From Alphaproteobacteria bacterium (GTDB lineage Bacteria > Pseudomonadota > Alphaproteobacteria > Sphingomonadales > Sphingomonadaceae), in the NCBI GenBank assembly GCA_018830415.1, contig JAHJSJ010000277.1:1-36209 (forward strand): a stretch of 36,209 nt of DNA, written 5' to 3'. Position numbers and translations under genes: made by a program. Under the pieces are notes generated by a model. It was given only the letters and a program-made list of their open reading frames with translations. It was not told where the DNA came from and did not search any database. Shown here in pieces: positions 14,166-23,440 of the stretch. Position 1 is the stretch's first letter. Every line of letters begins with the position of its first letter.

Positions 14166-14815
14166 AGGTGCGCGGATTGCTGTGGGTCAACGGCCTGATC
14201 GCAGCGGCAATGGCCGGGTTTGCCTGGTGGGTTGCTGCAGGGCTTGCGCCGGGGGCTGAACTGCCAATCCACTGGAACGCCGCAGGCCAGGCTGATCGAT
14301 TCGCGCCTGCATTGGCGGCGCTGCTGCGGCCTGCGGGAATATCGTTACTGCTGGGCGGGCTGTTTGCGGCAATCCCGCGGCTTGAACCCCTGCAACACCG
14401 GCTTGATGGTTCTGCAGCGCTGCTGCGGTCGGCGTGGATCGGGATCATGTTGCTGATGGTGTTCAGGCAGCTGATGATCGCCGCGCCCGCTCTCGGATGG
14501 AACATCGGCCCCGAACTCCTGCTGGTCGGGATCGGCGCATTGCTGGTGATGATCGGAGACAGCCTGCCCAAATCGCGGCCCGGCTTTTTCGTCGGCATCC
14601 GCACGCCGTGGACGATCAGCGATACCGACAACTGGATCGCCACCCACCGGCTGGGCGGCAAGATCATGATGGGTGCCGGGTGCCTGACTGTGCTGGCCGC
14701 CTTTGTCCCTGTCCCGCCAACAGCGCGCATCGCGGTCATTATCGGGCTGACCGGCATCGCGGCGCTGGTTCCGGTTTTCTACAGCTGGTGGCTGTGGCGC
14801 AACAAGGCCGGATAG
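14162..14815 (+). CDS. SdpI-family membrane protein
   Basis: A 217-aa protein with about six membrane segments. It carries the DUF1648-type L-P-I-H-W-N-A-A-G-Q-A-D-R-F near the N-terminus and the SdpI segment G-D-S-L-P-K-S-R-P-G-F-F-V-G-I-R-T-P-W-T with T-H-R-L-G-G-K. In Bacillus subtilis SdpI gives immunity to the SdpC killing peptide and sequesters SdpR at the membrane. No sdpA, sdpB or sdpC homologue lies in the window, so here the pair may sense another membrane stress or a neighbour's peptide. It is coupled to the repressor by a 4-base overlap and followed after 16 bases by a secreted hydrolase. Confidence 0.9.
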   Translation: MKVRGLLWVNGLIAAAMAGFAWWVAAGLAPGAELPIHWNAAGQADRFAPALAALLRPAGISLLLGGLFAAIPRLEPLQHRLDGSAALLRSAWIGIMLLMVFRQLMIAAPALGWNIGPELLLVGIGALLVMIGDSLPKSRPGFFVGIRTPWTISDTDNWIATHRLGGKIMMGAGCLTVLAAFVPVPPTARIAVIIGLTGIAALVPVFYSWWLWRNKAG

Positions 14816-14831
14816 GCGCAAGGAGCAAGCC

Positions 14832-15809
14832 ATGATCAAATATACCACCCTGCTGGTCTCCGCGCTGGCTATCGCCGTTCCGGCCAACGCCAATCCTGCA
14901 CCCGAAGCGCAGATCGAAGCTGCGGGGCCGCATGGGCCGCTGGCTGGCACCATGCTGGATGCCCCGGCGCGCAATGCAGCCGATGCGCAGCGGCCGGTGG
15001 CGCTGATCATCCCCGGCTCTGGCCCCACCGACCGCGACGGCAATAACCCGCTCGGCGTGCGCGCGGCGAGCTATCGCTTGCTGGCCGAAGGACTCGCCGC
15101 CGAAGGCATTGCCAGCGTGCGGATCGACAAGCGCGGGATGTTCGGCAGCGCCGCCGCCATCCCCGATGCCAACGCGGTGACGATTGCCGATTATGTGGCT
15201 GATACCGCCGCATGGGTCGACGTGATCCGCGCGGCGACGGGGGCGGATTGCGTCTGGCTGCTGGGCCATAGCGAAGGCGGGCTGGTGGCGCTTGCGGCCG
15301 CGCAGCAGGTCGAAGGGCTGTGCGGGCTGGTGCTGATCGCTGCGCCGGGCAGGCCGCTGGACGAAGTGCTCAAGCAGCAGCTGCGCGCCAACCCGGCCAA
15401 TGCGCCGCTGCTTGGTGCGGCGGAAGATGCGATTGACCGGCTCGCCGCAGGTCAGCGGGTCGATGCGGCCACCCTGCCCCCGGCGTTGCTGCCGCTGTTC
15501 AATCCGGCATTGCACGATTATTTCATCAGCATCATGGCGCTTGACCCGGCAGACCTCGCCGCGCGTGCGCAATTGCCGATCCTGATCGTTCAGGGCGGCA
15601 AGGACTTGCAAGTGTCGGTGGCCGACGCGCAGCGGCTGAAAGCCGCCAACCCCTCCGCCACGCTGACGATCCTGCCCAATGCCAGCCATGTGCTGAAAGA
15701 CGTTGCGGGCAACAGCCCGGCGGACAACATGGCAACCTACACCACGCCCGATCTGCCGCTGGCCAAGGGAATCATCGCCGTAATCGCGGGTTTCATCCAG
15801 CAGCCCTGA
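14832..15809 (+). CDS. Secreted alpha/beta hydrolase
   Basis: A 325-aa protein with a signal peptide of about 20 residues (hydrophobic core after M-I-K-Y-T-T, cleavage near A-N-A). The fold shows I-I-P-G-S-G-P-T-D-R-D-G as the oxyanion region, nucleophile Ser147 in G-H-S-E-G-G, an acid in G-G-K-D-L-Q and the catalytic His in N-A-S-H-V-L-K-D. It resembles periplasmic esterases or acyl hydrolases of the alpha/beta hydrolase fold; the substrate is unknown. AAGGAG lies 8 bases before ATG. It is the third gene of the sdpR–sdpI operon and could process a lipid or peptide tied to that response. Confidence 0.87.
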   Translation: MIKYTTLLVSALAIAVPANANPAPEAQIEAAGPHGPLAGTMLDAPARNAADAQRPVALIIPGSGPTDRDGNNPLGVRAASYRLLAEGLAAEGIASVRIDKRGMFGSAAAIPDANAVTIADYVADTAAWVDVIRAATGADCVWLLGHSEGGLVALAAAQQVEGLCGLVLIAAPGRPLDEVLKQQLRANPANAPLLGAAEDAIDRLAAGQRVDAATLPPALLPLFNPALHDYFISIMALDPADLAARAQLPILIVQGGKDLQVSVADAQRLKAANPSATLTILPNASHVLKDVAGNSPADNMATYTTPDLPLAKGIIAVIAGFIQQP

Positions 15810-15822
15810 TGCCACGGTTCAA

Positions 15823-15850
15823 GGAGCCAGCATCGCGGCGCGCTGGTTCC
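15823..15850. terminator. Hairpin after the hydrolase gene, without a T tract
   Basis: GGAGCCAGC pairs with GCTGGTTCC (one G·T) around a 10-base loop, 13 bases after the hydrolase stop. No T run follows in either direction, so it is a weak terminator candidate or a 3' stabilising stem. The rest of this 137-base convergent gap holds no gene I can support. Confidence 0.3.
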
Positions 15851-15946
15851 CCTTCGATCAGACACTTGCGGCGTTTCCTTGGCAAAAAAGCGTGAGGCGT
15901 TCTATGCCTGCCTCGAAGAAATTGCGGCCTGACCTGAGCCGGCCGT

Positions 15947-17146
15947 TCACCCCGCCCCCAGCTTGCCCACCCGGTAATCGGCGAGCGCCATCCAGTATGC
16001 TATCCGCCAGCGCAACCGGTTCAGGAACGTGCTTTGGCGCGCATACCATTCGCGCGTCACCGGCATGCTCGCCGCCTCCAGATGAGCGATCAGTTCACGC
16101 AGTTTCGCGGCAAGCGCCGCATCCTCAATCCGCACCATCAGTTCGACATTGAGGCGGAATGACCGTTTATCGAGGTTGGCGCTGCCGATGTAGCTCGCAT
16201 CATCAATCACCAGCAGTTTCATGTGCAACTTGCACGGCAGAAATTCGAAAACCCGCGCGCCTGCCGTCAGCAAGTTTTTGTATTGCAGGCGCGCCATGTC
16301 GATGGCGGGGGCGAAGTCGGATTTGCCCGCCATCACCATCCGCACCTCACCCCGCCGGGCAACCCTGGCGATCAGGCGGCGGACACTGCGCGGCGGCGAA
16401 AAATAGGCCGAAACGGTGTCGAGCCGCCGCGCGCTCACCAGATCCTTGCGCAGACACCACGCCCAATGGCCCTGTCGCACCAGTGGCCCGCCAATCAGCA
16501 GCCGCACCGCGCTGCCATTGCCATCAACGCTGCCGTCCCAATCCTTGACGATATCAAACAAGGCGCGCAGCTTCGCGGTGCGTCCGGCGGCATCATTTTC
16601 GACCCAGTCTTTCAGCAGACCGAACCATTGGGTGAACCGCTGCACCACCGCGCCTGCGATGGTCACCGACAGATCGCACCAGCCATTATCTACAGGGGGT
16701 GCGTAATAATGGTCGGAAACATTGGCCCCGCCAGTCATCACCCGGCTGCCATCGGCAATCACGAACTTCTGATGATTGCGCACCAGATAGCGTTTGCCCA
16801 GCCGGGGCGAGAAAATCGCGAAATACCCGCCCGCATCGGTTAGCGGCCGGAAAAATTCGGTCCCTGCATCATTGCCAAAATCATCGACAATCAATTCTAC
16901 CGAAACCCCGCGCGCCGCCGCAGCCATCAACGCATCGCGCACTTTGGTGCCCGATTCGTCACTATCGAACAGATAGTAGAACACCTTGAGCGTTTCGCGC
17001 GCGCTGCCAATCAGATCGACCAGCGCGGCCAGCCGATCCGGCCCGTGCGGGTAAAAGGTAAAACAATGCCCTTGCGCATCAATAGTGAAGGGATCGAGAT
17101 CGCAATAGGCCGCGCCGTCTTTGGCTGTGGGCTGGGCTTTGTCCAT
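15947..17146 (-). CDS. Phospholipase D-family phosphatidyltransferase/hydrolase
   Basis: A 399-aa protein with two HKD motifs: H125-x-K127-x4-D132 in R-N-H-Q-K-F-V-I-A-D-G-S, followed by M-T-G-G-A-N, and H308-x-K310-x4-D315 in L-H-M-K-L-L-V-I-D-D, followed by Y-I-G-S-A-N-L-D-x-R-S. This is the cardiolipin-synthase type of PLD fold, which swaps a phosphatidyl group through a phospho-His. Bacterial cardiolipin synthases often have two N-terminal membrane helices; none is seen here, so ClsB-like synthase or a phospholipase are both possible. ATG 17146 opens a plausible N-terminus; an in-frame start at 17320 adds a low-complexity tail. It diverges from rpoZ. Confidence 0.88.
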   Translation of the reverse strand: MDKAQPTAKDGAAYCDLDPFTIDAQGHCFTFYPHGPDRLAALVDLIGSARETLKVFYYLFDSDESGTKVRDALMAAAARGVSVELIVDDFGNDAGTEFFRPLTDAGGYFAIFSPRLGKRYLVRNHQKFVIADGSRVMTGGANVSDHYYAPPVDNGWCDLSVTIAGAVVQRFTQWFGLLKDWVENDAAGRTAKLRALFDIVKDWDGSVDGNGSAVRLLIGGPLVRQGHWAWCLRKDLVSARRLDTVSAYFSPPRSVRRLIARVARRGEVRMVMAGKSDFAPAIDMARLQYKNLLTAGARVFEFLPCKLHMKLLVIDDASYIGSANLDKRSFRLNVELMVRIEDAALAAKLRELIAHLEAASMPVTREWYARQSTFLNRLRWRIAYWMALADYRVGKLGAG

Positions 17147-17275
17147 AACCACTGCCTTAGCGCAGGGCGGATAGCTTTGGGTAGAGGATTGGGACGGACG
17201 GAGGTTCGCAGCGCCATGTGGGGGGAGGGGGGCTACGCGGTCGCTTTCCCCGCCCATGCCTGCCGCCGGCGAACC

Positions 17276-17304
17276 TTGACTTCGCGCACCCTCTTGCCTA
17301 GCTG
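17276..17304 (+). promoter_or_regulatory. Possible rpoZ promoter
   Basis: TTGACT (17276–17281), a 17-base spacer and TAGCTG (17299–17304) lie about 40 bases before the rpoZ start. The –35 is good; the –10 keeps only the TA. The spacing and the TAGCT-type –10 resemble the arrangement before sdpR. Confidence 0.4.
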
Positions 17305-17344
17305 CGCATCTTTCCTGCATTCAGTGATTCCAAAAGGGCCGCCC

Positions 17345-17689
17345 ATGGCACGCGTTACCGTTGAAGATTGCGTCGACAAGGTTCCCAACCGTTTCGACCT
17401 CGTATTGCTCGCCGCACAGCGCGCGCGTGAAATCTCAGGCGGCAGCGACCTGACCATTGACCGTGATCGGGACAAGAACCCGGTCGTGGCGCTGCGCGAA
17501 ATCGCAGAAGAAACCATCCGCCCGCGCGACCTGCTCGAATCGCTGGTGGTCAGCCTGCAAAAAATCCTCCCCGATGACGAGGATGAGGCCGATGAGATCG
17601 GTTCGCTCAGCCAGTCGGCCGAAGCCCTGCGGATCACCGCCTCGGCACCGGCCCGCACATCGTCGCTGGGCGGCGATTACGAAGGCTGA
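17345..17689 (+). CDS. rpoZ: RNA polymerase omega subunit
   Basis: A 114-aa protein that helps fold and hold the beta' subunit. The conserved N-terminus is M-A-R-V-T-V-E-D-C-V-D-K-V-P-N-R-F-D-L-V-L-L-A-A-Q-R-A-R-E-I. The acidic C-terminal extension (D-D-E-D-E-A-D-E) and Ser/Ala tail are usual in alphaproteobacteria. ATG 17345 matches the family start; in-frame upstream codons are not conserved. It lies alone between the divergent PLD gene and the ParA gene; the usual alphaproteobacterial neighbour spoT/relA is not in the window. Confidence 0.97.
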   Translation: MARVTVEDCVDKVPNRFDLVLLAAQRAREISGGSDLTIDRDRDKNPVVALREIAEETIRPRDLLESLVVSLQKILPDDEDEADEIGSLSQSAEALRITASAPARTSSLGGDYEG

Positions 17690-17749
17690 TTGGCGCTGCT
17701 GTAGGATTGCGGCGGTGTTTGGGGTGGTTTAGGCTGGCCCAGACCCCGG

Positions 17750-17808
17750 CTTGACTGGCTTTGCCCCCTCCTTGACCGCTTCTTGACCCTGGCTTGATCG
17801 CGCTTGCC
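17750..17808 (+). repeat. CTTGAC-type short direct repeats at helical spacing
   Basis: CTTGAC occurs at 17750, 17771 and 17782, with variants CTTGAT at 17793 and CTTGCC at 17803, all in the same direction. The steps are 21, 11, 11 and 10 bases, close to two turns and then one turn of DNA. They lie in the 188-base gap between rpoZ and parA, 70–130 bases before the ParA start. This could be an array of half-sites for a regulator, stacked –35-like elements, or chance. Confidence 0.4.
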
Positions 17809-17877
17809 ATCGGGTTTTTGCGCCTTATCCCTGTCGCGGTGTAATCAAACCGTCACAGAACAAGGCAGCGCGCAGGC

Positions 17878-18609
17878 ATGGCATCGATCGCGGTTTACAG
17901 CGTCAAAGGCGGGGTGGGAAAGACCACGCTCGCGGCCAATCTGGCCTGGTGCGCGGCCAGCATCTCGCGCCGCAAAACGCTGCTGTGGGATCTGGATGCG
18001 GCCAATGGATCAGGCTTTCTACTGGGGGTCGACCCCAAGAGAAAACATAGCGCAGACAGTATGTTCGGGGATGGCGGCGATCCGGCCAAGCTGATCCAGC
18101 CGACCGCCTATGCGGGCCTTGATCTGCTGCCCGCCGATGAAACCATCCGCAAGCTTGACCGCCAGCTTGACCGGATCGGCAAGAAGAAGCGGCTCGCCCG
18201 GATGACGGCAGCGCTGGCGAAAGAATATGACCGGATAATCTTCGATTGCCCCCCTGTTCTCAATGAGTTGAGCGCGCAGGTAATCCGCGCCGCCGATCTC
18301 ATCATCGTGCCGCTGCCCCCCTCCCCGCTATCCGCGCGCGCCTTTGATGTGGTGGTGGAAGAAGTGCGCGGTTCGGGCAAAGGGCACCCGCCGATCCTGC
18401 CCGTTCTGTCGATGATTGACCTGCGCCGGACACTCCACCGCGAAGCGCGCGAGGCGAACCCGAACTGGCCCGTCATCCCGCTGGCGAGCGCGGTGGAACA
18501 ATGCGCGGTGGAACGCAGGCCTGTAGGCGCGTTTGCCCCGCGCTCTCCGGCGGCGCGGGCGATTTCCCAACTGTGGACCGCGATCGAACGCAAGCTCGCC
18601 AGCCGATAA
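17878..18609 (+). CDS. ParA-family ATPase, orphan
   Basis: A 243-aa P-loop ATPase of the ParA/MinD superfamily. The deviant Walker A is K-G-G-V-G-K-T-T at about 10–17, with the signature Lys. The A' motif reads L-L-W-D-L-D-A-A-N-G-S-G and Walker B I-I-F-D-C-P-P. It lacks an N-terminal DNA-binding extension and a C-terminal amphipathic MinD helix. No parB lies beside it, so it is not the chromosome-partition ParA of an alphaproteobacterial parAB pair. Such orphans can position chemoreceptors, polar organelles or exopolysaccharide machinery. A set of helically spaced CTTGAC repeats lies upstream and ftsH converges downstream. Confidence 0.88.
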   Translation: MASIAVYSVKGGVGKTTLAANLAWCAASISRRKTLLWDLDAANGSGFLLGVDPKRKHSADSMFGDGGDPAKLIQPTAYAGLDLLPADETIRKLDRQLDRIGKKKRLARMTAALAKEYDRIIFDCPPVLNELSAQVIRAADLIIVPLPPSPLSARAFDVVVEEVRGSGKGHPPILPVLSMIDLRRTLHREAREANPNWPVIPLASAVEQCAVERRPVGAFAPRSPAARAISQLWTAIERKLASR

Positions 18610-18640
18610 TCCGCGCGTTCCGGCTGCCCCGACGGCAAGC

Positions 18641-18673
18641 AAAAAAAGGGCGCCCGGATCGCTCCGGACGCCC
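18641..18673 (-). terminator. Intrinsic terminator of ftsH
   Basis: Read on the minus strand, GGGCGTCCGGA and TCCGGGCGCCC form an 11-bp stem with one mismatch around GCGA, followed directly by seven T. It lies about 25 bases after the ftsH stop. On the plus strand the same stem could also slow transcription coming from parA, but it has no T tract in that direction. Confidence 0.9.
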
Positions 18674-18697
18674 ATGATTTTGCGATGCGCTGAAGGA

Positions 18698-20653
<1,956 letters not shown>

Positions 20654-20679
20654 TGCACGGGAATCCTTTCGTCACCGAC

Positions 20680-20707
20680 AATGTAGGGCGCGCACTGTGA
20701 ATGGCAA
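20680..20707 (-). promoter_or_regulatory. Possible ftsH promoter
   Basis: On the minus strand TTGCCA (20707–20702), a 16-base spacer and TACATT (20685–20680) lie just upstream of ftsH. The larger context CTTG...CCCTACATT also partly resembles alphaproteobacterial heat-shock sigma promoters, which would suit ftsH. Both readings are tentative. Confidence 0.4.
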
Positions 20708-20730
20708 GATAACGCGCCCGTTTGGCGCAG

Positions 20731-20749
20731 CGCTGATATTCGATCAGCG
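20731..20749. terminator. Stem-loop between the tetR stop and ftsH
   Basis: CGCTGAT-ATTCG-ATCAGCG is a perfect 7-bp stem 9 bases beyond the TetR gene stop. It has no T tract, so it is at best a weak terminator or an mRNA end stem separating tetR from ftsH. Confidence 0.3.
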
Positions 20750-20758
20750 TGATGCCAA

Positions 20759-21421
20759 TTATCGATGGCAGGCAACGCCGTAAGCGGCCAAAAACACATC
20801 AACCGCTCCCGCGATCCGGCGTTCGAAGTTTTCCGGAGTGACTGCCGCGCCAAACCGGCGCTCAAGATCGTCCATGCCTTTGCACAGCGAAACGAATTGT
20901 TCGGCAGCAAGTTCGGGATCGTCCAGCACCAGTTCGCCCGTTTCGGCGCAATAGCGCAGATAGGCGGCAAACCCGTGCTTCATGCGGCGCGGCCCCGCAT
21001 CCAGAAACACTTCGCCAATCGCCGGTTCGGTCTCGGTCTCGGCGGCGATGCGGCGATCGAACTGGATCATTTCCGGGCGGGACAGGAAAGCGCAAATCGC
21101 CTCTCCGATTGCGGTCAGACGTTCGCGGATGGTGCCCTGCGGCATGGCGTCCAATGAAAAATGGCCGCGCAATTTCTCACATTCGCACGCGACCGCCGCC
21201 GCGAACAGCGCGCGCTTGTCGCCGAACTGGTTGTAGATCGTCACCTTGGAAACGCCCGCATCGGCGGCGATCTGTTCAATTGCGGTCGCGGCATAACCGT
21301 GCTCGAAAAAATGCCGCGCCGCCATATCGATAATGCCCTGTCGCTTGGTCACGTCTGACGGACGACCCGCCTTGCGGGGGCCTGAACATTCGTTGTTGGC
21401 GGATGAACCGCAGGTTGACAA
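20759..21421 (-). CDS. TetR-family repressor of the adjacent exporter operon
   Basis: A 220-aa regulator. The N-terminal helix-turn-helix follows G-R-P-S-D-V-T-K-R-Q-G-I-I and reads A-I-E-Q-I-A-A-D-A-G-V-S-K-V-T-I-Y-N-Q-F-G-D-K. The larger C-terminal ligand domain is variable, with an AefR-like feel (M-K-H-G-F-A-A-Y, C-K-G-M-D-D). The start is TTG at 21421, 9 bases after GGAG; no nearer ATG exists before the conserved part. It diverges from the exporter genes, and two tandem palindromes lie in the shared 94-base gap, so it very likely represses both itself and the exporter until an effector binds. Confidence 0.9.
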   Translation of the reverse strand: MSTCGSSANNECSGPRKAGRPSDVTKRQGIIDMAARHFFEHGYAATAIEQIAADAGVSKVTIYNQFGDKRALFAAAVACECEKLRGHFSLDAMPQGTIRERLTAIGEAICAFLSRPEMIQFDRRIAAETETEPAIGEVFLDAGPRRMKHGFAAYLRYCAETGELVLDDPELAAEQFVSLCKGMDDLERRFGAAVTPENFERRIAGAVDVFLAAYGVACHR

Positions 21422-21423
21422 AG

Positions 21424-21457
21424 TGAACGGCTCCGTTCAATTAAACGCTGTCGTTCA
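21424..21457. promoter_or_regulatory. Two tandem palindromic operators between tetR and the exporter operon
   Basis: TGAACGG-CT-CCGTTCA (21424–21439) is a perfect 16-bp palindrome. TAAACGCTGTCGTTCA (21442–21457) is a second, imperfect copy sharing 11 of 16 positions, with a centre-to-centre distance of 18 bp. A –10-like CATAAT (21456–21461) for the exporter and a TTTAAT –10 on the minus strand (21445–21440) for tetR both overlap the sites. This fits cooperative TetR binding that blocks both promoters. Confidence 0.7.
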
Positions 21458-21515
21458 TAATTGCTCCTCCCAGACCAATCTTGCAACCCCGCTTTCGCAA
21501 AGAGGTTTCCCGCGC

Positions 21516-22652
21516 GTGATCTGGATCGCCATCAGGATGCTTACCGGTGACGCCCAGAAGTTTTACGGGCTGTTGTTCGGCATCGCCTTTTCGACGCTGC
21601 TGATCACCCAGCAGATGACGATTTTCGTCAATCTGGTCGAGCGCGGGTCAAGCGGGGTCTATAACGCGCCCGAAGCTGAAGTGTGGGTGATGGACCCGGT
21701 CAGCCGCACCACCGATGTCAACTTCGCCATGCCCAGCACCGCGCTCGACAAGGTGCGTTCGGTCGAAGGTGTCGAATGGGCGGTGCCGCATCTGCGCGCT
21801 CAAGCATCGGTGCGCACGCGCGATGGCGATCTGGAAGGCGTGGCTGTCATCGGGGTCGATGATGCGACCCTGATCGGCATGCCCGCGCGTATGGCGCAAG
21901 GCGACAAATCGGTGTTGTTCGCGCCCGATGCGGTGGTGATCGACGATACCGGAACAACCCGGTTTTTCCCTCCGGAAATCAGCCCGATCGGCGAACGGCT
22001 CGAACTCAATGATCAACGCGCAGTGATCCTCGGCATCGCGGATTCGATCCCCAGCTTCACCAGCACCGTGGTGCTCTACACCCGCTTTTCCAACGCGCTC
22101 AATTTCGTCCCCGGCACCCGCAACCGGCTCAGTTTCGTGCTGGTCGGCGTGGCCGATGGGCAGACCCCAGAAGGCGTCGCCGCGCGGATTGAGGCCGAAA
22201 CCGGGCTGAAGGCGCAAACCCGCGATCAATTCGCCCGCGCGGGGGTGGATTTCATCATCGAAAACACCGGCATCCCGACCAATTTCGGGATCACCGTATT
22301 CCTTGGCTTCGTGGTGGGCGTGGCGATTGTCGGCCTGACCTTCAGTCTGTTCATCCGCGACAATATCAAGCAGTTCGGGGCATTGAAGGCCATCGGAGTC
22401 ACCAATGGCAAGATCATGGCCATGGTGGCGGCGCAGGCGGGACTGGTCGGCATGATCGGCTATGCGTTGGGCGTAATGGGTACCGTGGCGTTTATCCAAG
22501 GGTTCAGCGCCAATCCGTTCTTCAAGGGGTTCTATATCCCCTGGCAGATCCCGCTGATCAGTCTGGTGGCAGTCATCATCATCCTCGCGATTACCGGTCT
22601 GCTGGCGATCCGCAGCGTGCTCAACACCGAACCCGCGTCGGTGTTCAGGTGA
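21516..22652 (+). CDS. DevC-like ABC exporter permease (MacB/FtsX fold)
   Basis: A 378-aa permease starting at GTG 21516 with AGAGG 10 bases upstream. It begins M-I-W-I-A-I-R-M-L-T-G-D and has one N-terminal membrane helix (about 18–42), a large periplasmic domain and three C-terminal helices, with G-A-L-K-A-I-G-V between them as the coupling segment. The 1+3 helix layout and the Q-K-F-Y-G-L-L-F-G-I start match DevC, the permease that cyanobacteria use with DevA, DevB and TolC to export glycolipids. The cargo here is unknown. It heads a four-gene operon opposite its TetR regulator; its stop overlaps the next start (GTGA). Confidence 0.92.
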   Translation: MIWIAIRMLTGDAQKFYGLLFGIAFSTLLITQQMTIFVNLVERGSSGVYNAPEAEVWVMDPVSRTTDVNFAMPSTALDKVRSVEGVEWAVPHLRAQASVRTRDGDLEGVAVIGVDDATLIGMPARMAQGDKSVLFAPDAVVIDDTGTTRFFPPEISPIGERLELNDQRAVILGIADSIPSFTSTVVLYTRFSNALNFVPGTRNRLSFVLVGVADGQTPEGVAARIEAETGLKAQTRDQFARAGVDFIIENTGIPTNFGITVFLGFVVGVAIVGLTFSLFIRDNIKQFGALKAIGVTNGKIMAMVAAQAGLVGMIGYALGVMGTVAFIQGFSANPFFKGFYIPWQIPLISLVAVIIILAITGLLAIRSVLNTEPASVFR

Positions 22653-23398
22653 GCGCGGCGGCGATTATGGACACCAGATCCATCGGCGGATGCGACCCGC
22701 AGTCGGCGATCTGTGCGCGCGGCATAACCCGCGATTTCGAGGCCGGGCAGACCACTATCCGGGTGCTGCACGGAATCGATACCGACATCCGTTCGGGCGA
22801 GATGACCTATGTCGTGGGCGAGAGCGGATCGGGCAAAACCACCCTTATCTCGATCATGTGCGGCATATTGTGGCCGACATCGGGCGAAGTGAAGGTGTTC
22901 GGCACCGATATCTACAAACTGTCGGATACCGAACTGGTCAATTTCCGCCTCAACAATATCGGCTTTATCTTTCAGCAATATAACCTGATCCCTTCAATCG
23001 ATGCGGTGACCAATGCCGCCGTGCCGCTGATTGCGCAGGGTATGCGGATTGCCGAAGCGCGGAAGCGCGCGCAGGTGCTTCTGGACAAGCTCAATATCGG
23101 TGACGAGGCGCTCAAGCTGCCGCGCCAGTTGTCCGGCGGGCAACAGCAGCGCGTCGCCATCGCGCGTGCGCTGGTGCACGAACCGCGATTGGTGGTGTGC
23201 GATGAACCGACCGCCGCGCTTGATGCGCGTTCGGGGCGGCGGGTGATGGATTTGCTGCGCGAAGTCGCGGTTGCGCCGGATCGCGCCTGCATCATCGTCA
23301 CCCACGACAACCGCATTTTCGATCTGGCTGACCGGATCATCGTGCTCGAAGACGGGCGCGTCACCCATGACGGCACGGAAATGCCCGATGAACATTAA
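22649..23398 (+). CDS. ABC transporter ATPase (DevA/LolD type)
   Basis: A 249-aa nucleotide-binding subunit. Walker A is G-E-S-G-S-G-K-T-T, the Q-loop lies in F-I-F-Q-Q-Y-N-L-I-P, the signature is L-S-G-G-Q-Q-Q-R-V-A, Walker B is L-V-V-C-D-E-P-T-A-A-L and the switch His is in I-V-T-H-D. This set is typical of the LolD/MacB/DevA group that works with 1+3 helix permeases. The GTG start at 22649 overlaps the permease stop; ATG 22667 is an alternative six residues in. It powers the adjacent DevC-like permease. Confidence 0.94.
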   Translation: MSAAAIMDTRSIGGCDPQSAICARGITRDFEAGQTTIRVLHGIDTDIRSGEMTYVVGESGSGKTTLISIMCGILWPTSGEVKVFGTDIYKLSDTELVNFRLNNIGFIFQQYNLIPSIDAVTNAAVPLIAQGMRIAEARKRAQVLLDKLNIGDEALKLPRQLSGGQQQRVAIARALVHEPRLVVCDEPTAALDARSGRRVMDLLREVAVAPDRACIIVTHDNRIFDLADRIIVLEDGRVTHDGTEMPDEH

Positions 23399-23440
23399 TT
23401 CAAGCGCCCTGCCCCTTTCCCCCTCCACCACGCCGAGGAC

